In this document: one piece after another, positions 60,590-64,000 of the stretch
How positions within the stretch are numbered: the stretch's first letter is position 1
How the letters are laid out: every line of letters begins with the position of its first letter
Assembly: GCA_965267355.1 (NCBI GenBank)
Contig: OZ253956.1
Coordinates: 2,356,001-2,420,000, forward strand
Reading direction: 5' to 3'
DNA: 64,000 nucleotides
DNA from: GCA-002793235 sp965267355
GTDB taxonomy: Bacteria; Bacteroidota; Bacteroidia; Flavobacteriales_E; Vicingaceae
Position numbers and translations under genes: made by a program
The notes under the pieces: generated by a model
What the model saw: the letters and a program-made list of their open reading frames with translations, nothing else
Told to the model about the DNA's origin: nothing
Databases searched by the model: none

Positions 60590-61369
60590 ATGCAATTGCG
60601 TTGGACATATTTTTTGGTATTAATAGGTTTTTTCTCATGTGGTGAGCCTCCCAGCGAACCTGTTAAACAACCACAGCAAAAAAAAATAGTTAAAAAGAAA
60701 CAAGAGCCAAAACCTTATGTTCCTCAGTTTGAAAAAATCACTAACGAAAATGTAGTTGAACGCCTAACTGAATATGGAAAACAAAACCCTGAAAATATAG
60801 TTGATATTTATACCACCAAAGGTAAAATAAGAGTAAGACTTTACGAAGACACTCCATTACACCGAGCAAATTTTATTTTATTGGTAAAAAGTGGCTACCT
60901 AAATGGCTGTCTGTTTTCTAGAGTTGTAAAAGGTTTTATGGCACAATGTGGCGGTTCTTATGATGAATTACAAAAACAAATACAAGACACCATTGGTGCT
61001 TATACCATTCCTAATGAAATGAGTAGAAAGCATTTTCATAAAAAAGGAACTATTGGAGCAGCTAGGAGTTATACCAATAATCCTGATAAACGCTCTGAAT
61101 GTGATGAATTTTATTTTGTTGAGGGTTCTAAATATGGTGATTTGTCATTAGATCATTATGAAGAGTTAAATAAATACAAGTATAACTCCCCTCAACGTAA
61201 TTATTACAAAAACAATAAAGGTGCCGCCCATATTGATGGTGAACACACTGTTTTTGGGGAGATAATTGACGGTTATGAGGTAGTTCCAAAATTAACACAT
61301 GTTAGAACTGATTCTCAAGACTGGCCAAATGTTGACTTATATATTGATTCTACAGTAATAGTAAAATAA
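60590..61369 (+). CDS. Cyclophilin-type peptidyl-prolyl isomerase lipoprotein
   Basis: 259 residues with a lipoprotein signal (LIGFFSCGEP, Cys17) and a low-complexity linker (KQPQQKKIVKKKQEPKP). The cyclophilin domain has LYEDTPLHRANFILLVKSGY, FSRVVKGFMAQCGG, GTIGAARSYTNNPDKRSECD and HTVFGEIIDGYEVV. The catalytic FHR is FSR here and QFF is EFYFVEG, so activity may differ from the classical enzyme. It should sit on a periplasm-facing membrane. Confidence 0.9.
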   Translation: MQLRWTYFLVLIGFFSCGEPPSEPVKQPQQKKIVKKKQEPKPYVPQFEKITNENVVERLTEYGKQNPENIVDIYTTKGKIRVRLYEDTPLHRANFILLVKSGYLNGCLFSRVVKGFMAQCGGSYDELQKQIQDTIGAYTIPNEMSRKHFHKKGTIGAARSYTNNPDKRSECDEFYFVEGSKYGDLSLDHYEELNKYKYNSPQRNYYKNNKGAAHIDGEHTVFGEIIDGYEVVPKLTHVRTDSQDWPNVDLYIDSTVIVK

Positions 61370-61373
61370 AGCA

Positions 61374-61381
61374 TATTTTTG
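61374..61381 (+). promoter_or_regulatory. -7 box for the MFS transporter
   Basis: TATTTTTG fits TAnnTTTG, 16 bases before the ATG at 61398 and right after the upstream stop. Confidence 0.4.
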
Positions 61382-61397
61382 ACGCTTTATTAATAGA

Positions 61398-62612
61398 ATG
61401 AGCAGCAATAAGAAATCGTTAATTTTTATTTTTATTACCATTTTGGTAGATGTAATTGGTATTGCTATCATCATTCCTGTAATTCCTACTCTATTAGAGT
61501 CTTTAACGGGTAAAACTGTAGCTGAATCAGCTGGATATGGAGGACTGTTAATAGTAACTTTTGCTATTATGCAATTTTTGTTTTCGCCAATACTTGGTGA
61601 ATTAAGTGATAAATATGGAAGGAGGCCCATTCTTTTAATTTCTTTATTCGGATTGAGCATTGATTACTTATTTCATGCTTATGCTCCAACTATTGGTTGG
61701 TTGTTTGTGGGTAGAATTTTAGCTGGGATAACAGGTGCTAGTCATACCGTTGCTACAGCGTATATTGCCGATATAAGCACCAAAGAAAATAAAGCTAAGA
61801 ACTTTGGTTTAATTGGTGCAGCTTTTGGATTGGGGTTTATTATTGGTCCTGCTATAGGAGGAATATTTGGAGCTATTGATGTAAGATTACCTTTCTTAAT
61901 AGCAGCAGCAATATCATTCATCAATTTTGTATTTGGTTTTTTCTTTGTGCCAGAATCATTAGCTCCTGAAAACCGTAGAGAGATTATCTTTAAAAAAATG
62001 ATCCCAGGAGTATCACTTATCAATATTGGCAAATATGCTGGTTTGGGAGGATTAATCATAGCTTTCTTTTTAGCGAATATTGCTGGGCAATCACTTCCTG
62101 CCACATGGTCGTTTTTTACAGTTGAACAGTATAATTGGAATGAAGCAGAAATAGGTTATAGTTTAAGTGCTGTCGGTTTTATGGTAGCCATTGTTCAGGG
62201 AGGTTTAATAGGTTGGTCAGTAAATAAATTTGGCAACAAAAAAGTAATCCTGGGAGGCTTTATATTGTGGAGTATTGGAATGTTCTTATTCTCTGTAGCA
62301 GTAAAAGAATGGATGCTATATGCTTTTCTTGTGCCTTATGCATTAGGAGGTGTTGCTGGCCCTACCCTACAAAGTTTATTATCAAACGAGGTTTCTGAAA
62401 AAGAACAGGGAAATCTGCAAGGAGCATTAACCAGTATGGTAAGTATAACCACCATTATTGGTCCTATGCTAGCGACAGGGTTATTCTATTATTTTGCTAA
62501 TAAAGAATTTGAATACTACTTTCCAGGAGCTCCTTATGTTGCTGCCGCTTTAATACTTTTGTTAAGTACTGTAATTGTATTTAATTCCTTAAAAAGGATA
62601 CAAGCTACTTAA
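61398..62612 (+). CDS. MFS transporter, TetA/TCR-like
   Basis: 404 residues, 12 predicted membrane helices. IFITILVDVIGIAIIIPVIP and the loop 2-3 motif GELSDKYGRRPILLISLFGL fit DHA1 drug/proton antiporters, as do FVGRILAGITGASHTVATAY and GLIGAAFGLGFIIGPAIGG. It resembles tetracycline-type exporters, but the substrate cannot be read from sequence. A -7 box (TATTTTTG, 61374-61381) lies 16 bases upstream. Confidence 0.9.
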   Translation: MSSNKKSLIFIFITILVDVIGIAIIIPVIPTLLESLTGKTVAESAGYGGLLIVTFAIMQFLFSPILGELSDKYGRRPILLISLFGLSIDYLFHAYAPTIGWLFVGRILAGITGASHTVATAYIADISTKENKAKNFGLIGAAFGLGFIIGPAIGGIFGAIDVRLPFLIAAAISFINFVFGFFFVPESLAPENRREIIFKKMIPGVSLINIGKYAGLGGLIIAFFLANIAGQSLPATWSFFTVEQYNWNEAEIGYSLSAVGFMVAIVQGGLIGWSVNKFGNKKVILGGFILWSIGMFLFSVAVKEWMLYAFLVPYALGGVAGPTLQSLLSNEVSEKEQGNLQGALTSMVSITTIIGPMLATGLFYYFANKEFEYYFPGAPYVAAALILLLSTVIVFNSLKRIQAT

Positions 62613-62670
62613 TTAACCATTTCTTTTAAGAATTTAAACTCATAATCTTTTTCTAATCGTCTGTAAATTT

Positions 62671-62678
62671 TATCTTTG
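62671..62678 (+). promoter_or_regulatory. -7 box for the IF2-N-like gene
   Basis: TATCTTTG fits TAnnTTTG and ends 24 bases before the ATG at 62702. Confidence 0.4.
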
Positions 62679-62701
62679 CAGCTGTAAAAACGGCAATAAT
62701 T

Positions 62702-63496
62702 ATGCGATTAGGACAATTAGCAAGACAACTTGATATTAAGACAGAAAAAATTGTAGATTTTTTAGAGAAAGAAAAACAAATCATGATTAAGTCACATCCA
62801 AACGCAAAAGTTGATGATGAGTTGATTGATGAAATTACTAATCATTTTAAACCAGCTATAGTTGAAGAAGAAGTAGAAGAAAAAATAGATAACCCTGAAG
62901 TGGATGATGAGGAAACTGTTAAAGAAGAAATAGTAGCTGAAGATGAAATACCTGCTGAACCAGAACACATTGAAACCCCAAAAACTGAACTAGATGGCCC
63001 TAAAATTGTTGGTAAAATTGACTTGCCTAACAAGAAAGATATTCAGGTAGAAATAGACGGTGTTGTTTATGACCAAGAGTTTTTAGATAAAAAAAAGAAA
63101 GAAGAATTAGAAGAAGTAAGGAAGCAAAAAAAGCTAGAGAAAGAGCAACAAAAGAAAGAAGAAGCTGAGAAAAAACGCATTGCATTAGAAAAAAAGAAAT
63201 TGGAAGCTGAACGCCAAGCAATGTTGGCTCAAGAAGAAAACAATGCATTATCAGCGGAGGAACAGAGAAAGAAAGAGTTAATTAGAAAAGCACAGGAAGA
63301 GCGTGAAAGAAAGTTAGAGGAGAAAAGAAAACAACGTCAAAAAGAGCATTATGCTAAGAAACACGCTATTAAATCTGCGCCTAAGAAGAGGAAAAAGAAA
63401 GTTGAAGAAACTGTTAATGCAGTAGAATCTACCCCAGAACAAAAACCTCAAGAAACAAGTATTGTTAAAAAGTTTATTAAGTGGTTAAATACTTAA
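62702..63496 (+). CDS. IF2-N-like domain protein with a highly charged coiled coil
   Basis: 264 residues. The first 50 (MRLGQLARQLDIKTEKIVDF, then LEKEKQIMIKSHPNAKVDDE) resemble the N-terminal domain of translation factor IF-2. An acidic linker (VEEEVEEKIDNPEVDDEETV) leads to a long Lys/Glu/Arg coiled coil (about 130-230) and a basic end. There is no GTPase domain. It may bind RNA or ribosomes; the function is unknown. Confidence 0.7.
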   Translation: MRLGQLARQLDIKTEKIVDFLEKEKQIMIKSHPNAKVDDELIDEITNHFKPAIVEEEVEEKIDNPEVDDEETVKEEIVAEDEIPAEPEHIETPKTELDGPKIVGKIDLPNKKDIQVEIDGVVYDQEFLDKKKKEELEEVRKQKKLEKEQQKKEEAEKKRIALEKKKLEAERQAMLAQEENNALSAEEQRKKELIRKAQEERERKLEEKRKQRQKEHYAKKHAIKSAPKKRKKKVEETVNAVESTPEQKPQETSIVKKFIKWLNT

Positions 63497-64000
63497 TTTA
63501 ACAATCTTCCTACTGGATATAAGTTGTGGGTATTTTCGTAATAGGGAGAGTTCTTATAGATGAAATATAACTGTTGCTGACGGTTTTTAGCAAATTCAAC
63601 ATCGCTATTTTTCTTCTCTTCAAACTTTAATTTAAGGTTATTATCATTAGTCAATAATTCTTTAGCTGTTTCTTCAAAAGAAAATGGCGAATACCACTCT
63701 TTTTGTTGTAAAATTCCATCAAAGAAATTCCAAGCAAAATAAGAATCTACGCCTTGAGGTTCCAATGTTTCTACAATATAACGATTAGCAGGCTGATTAA
63801 CATAGATAATATAGTCTCCTTGATAATACTGTTGCTCCCTTAATTGCTTTTCTACTTTAACCTCATAGTGCATGTAATGCCCTTCATAAGGTTGTTTAAC
63901 TGTTTTATAATCGATTATACGATACATTTCAACATCAATACTTTTATCTTCTTTTAATCTTTCCATCTTCACTTTATTCCATTTCAGGCGTTTTATCACA
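63493..64000 (-). CDS. C-terminal part of an M14-type zinc carboxypeptidase (runs off the window)
   Basis: About 168 residues open to the right edge; the GTG at 63999 is not likely to be the true start. NQPANRYIVETLEPQGVDSY, FAWNFFDGILQQKEWYSPFS, AKELLTNDNNLKLKFEEKK and FIYKNSPYYENTHNLYPVGR resemble the C-terminal region of large M14-family metallopeptidases of Bacteroidota. The catalytic domain would lie beyond the window. It converges with the IF2-N-like gene with a 4-base overlap. Confidence 0.6.
   Translation of the reverse strand, partial: VIKRLKWNKVKMERLKEDKSIDVEMYRIIDYKTVKQPYEGHYMHYEVKVEKQLREQQYYQGDYIIYVNQPANRYIVETLEPQGVDSYFAWNFFDGILQQKEWYSPFSFEETAKELLTNDNNLKLKFEEKKNSDVEFAKNRQQQLYFIYKNSPYYENTHNLYPVGRLLN

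Overview
The window is AT-rich DNA from a member of the Bacteroidota, most likely a marine, Flavobacteriales-like organism. The signs are TAnnTTTG-type -7 promoter boxes in front of many genes, a PorE-like type IX secretion (T9SS) protein, a secreted protein with a T9SS C-terminal sorting domain, a TamL lipoprotein, BtuB/BtuG-type cobalamin uptake genes and many LxxC lipoproteins. No tRNA, rRNA, CRISPR array or intact insertion sequence was seen.

Layout. 1-9.5 kb: core genes (pnp and rpsO; fbaA-accD; tamL; porE-like; an rRNA methyltransferase). 9.7-13.6 kb: htpG, lemA and two TPM-domain genes. 13.6-22.1 kb: envelope and secreted proteins, MOSC, YjdM, GNAT, a small-molecule kinase and two paralogous TPR membrane proteins sharing an almost identical 3' block. 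22.2-31.1 kb: an accessory island bordered by short degenerate repeats. 31.1-36.3 kb: an ECF sigma factor with a membrane FGE-domain partner, and a CotH/DUF2490 pair. 36.4-43 kb: HMA protein, TerC, GNAT, TypA, an XRE regulator with five TTACAnnTGTAA operators, pyrD and an HMG-CoA-lyase-like gene. 42.9-46.8 kb: a cobalamin riboswitch controlling a BtuB-like receptor, a BtuG-like beta-propeller and a PP-loop ATPase. 46.8-64 kb: recF/DciA, ribH, pyrB/pyrR, rpsA, ispH, a MarR-controlled pirin/nitroreductase/CDGSH operon, purC, a DNA repair alkyltransferase, cyclophilins, an MFS transporter and an edge-truncated metallopeptidase.

The standout is 24.15-30.37 kb. An XRE regulator is followed in tight order by a single-chain SIR2-APAZ-MID-PIWI protein (short prokaryotic Argonaute of the SPARSA kind, SIR2 motifs intact, PIWI residues apparently inactive). 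Eight bases later comes a phosphoribosyltransferase-like winged-helix protein, then a retron non-coding RNA with a readable a1/a2 stem and msr/msd hairpins, then a retron reverse transcriptase with NALPH, YADD and VTG motifs. The retron RNA overlaps both the stop of the PRTase gene and the start of the RT gene. The spacing suggests one transcription unit joining an NAD-consuming Argonaute defence module to a tripartite retron. I do not know of this combination as a described system; its joint function is inference.

Regulatory observations: several TAnnTTTG boxes end only 4-8 bases before the start codon, which predicts leaderless mRNAs and corrects several starts. A perfect 20-base palindrome and a second copy of its core mark the MarR regulon. 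One TPR paralogue appears to have lost a normal start codon.
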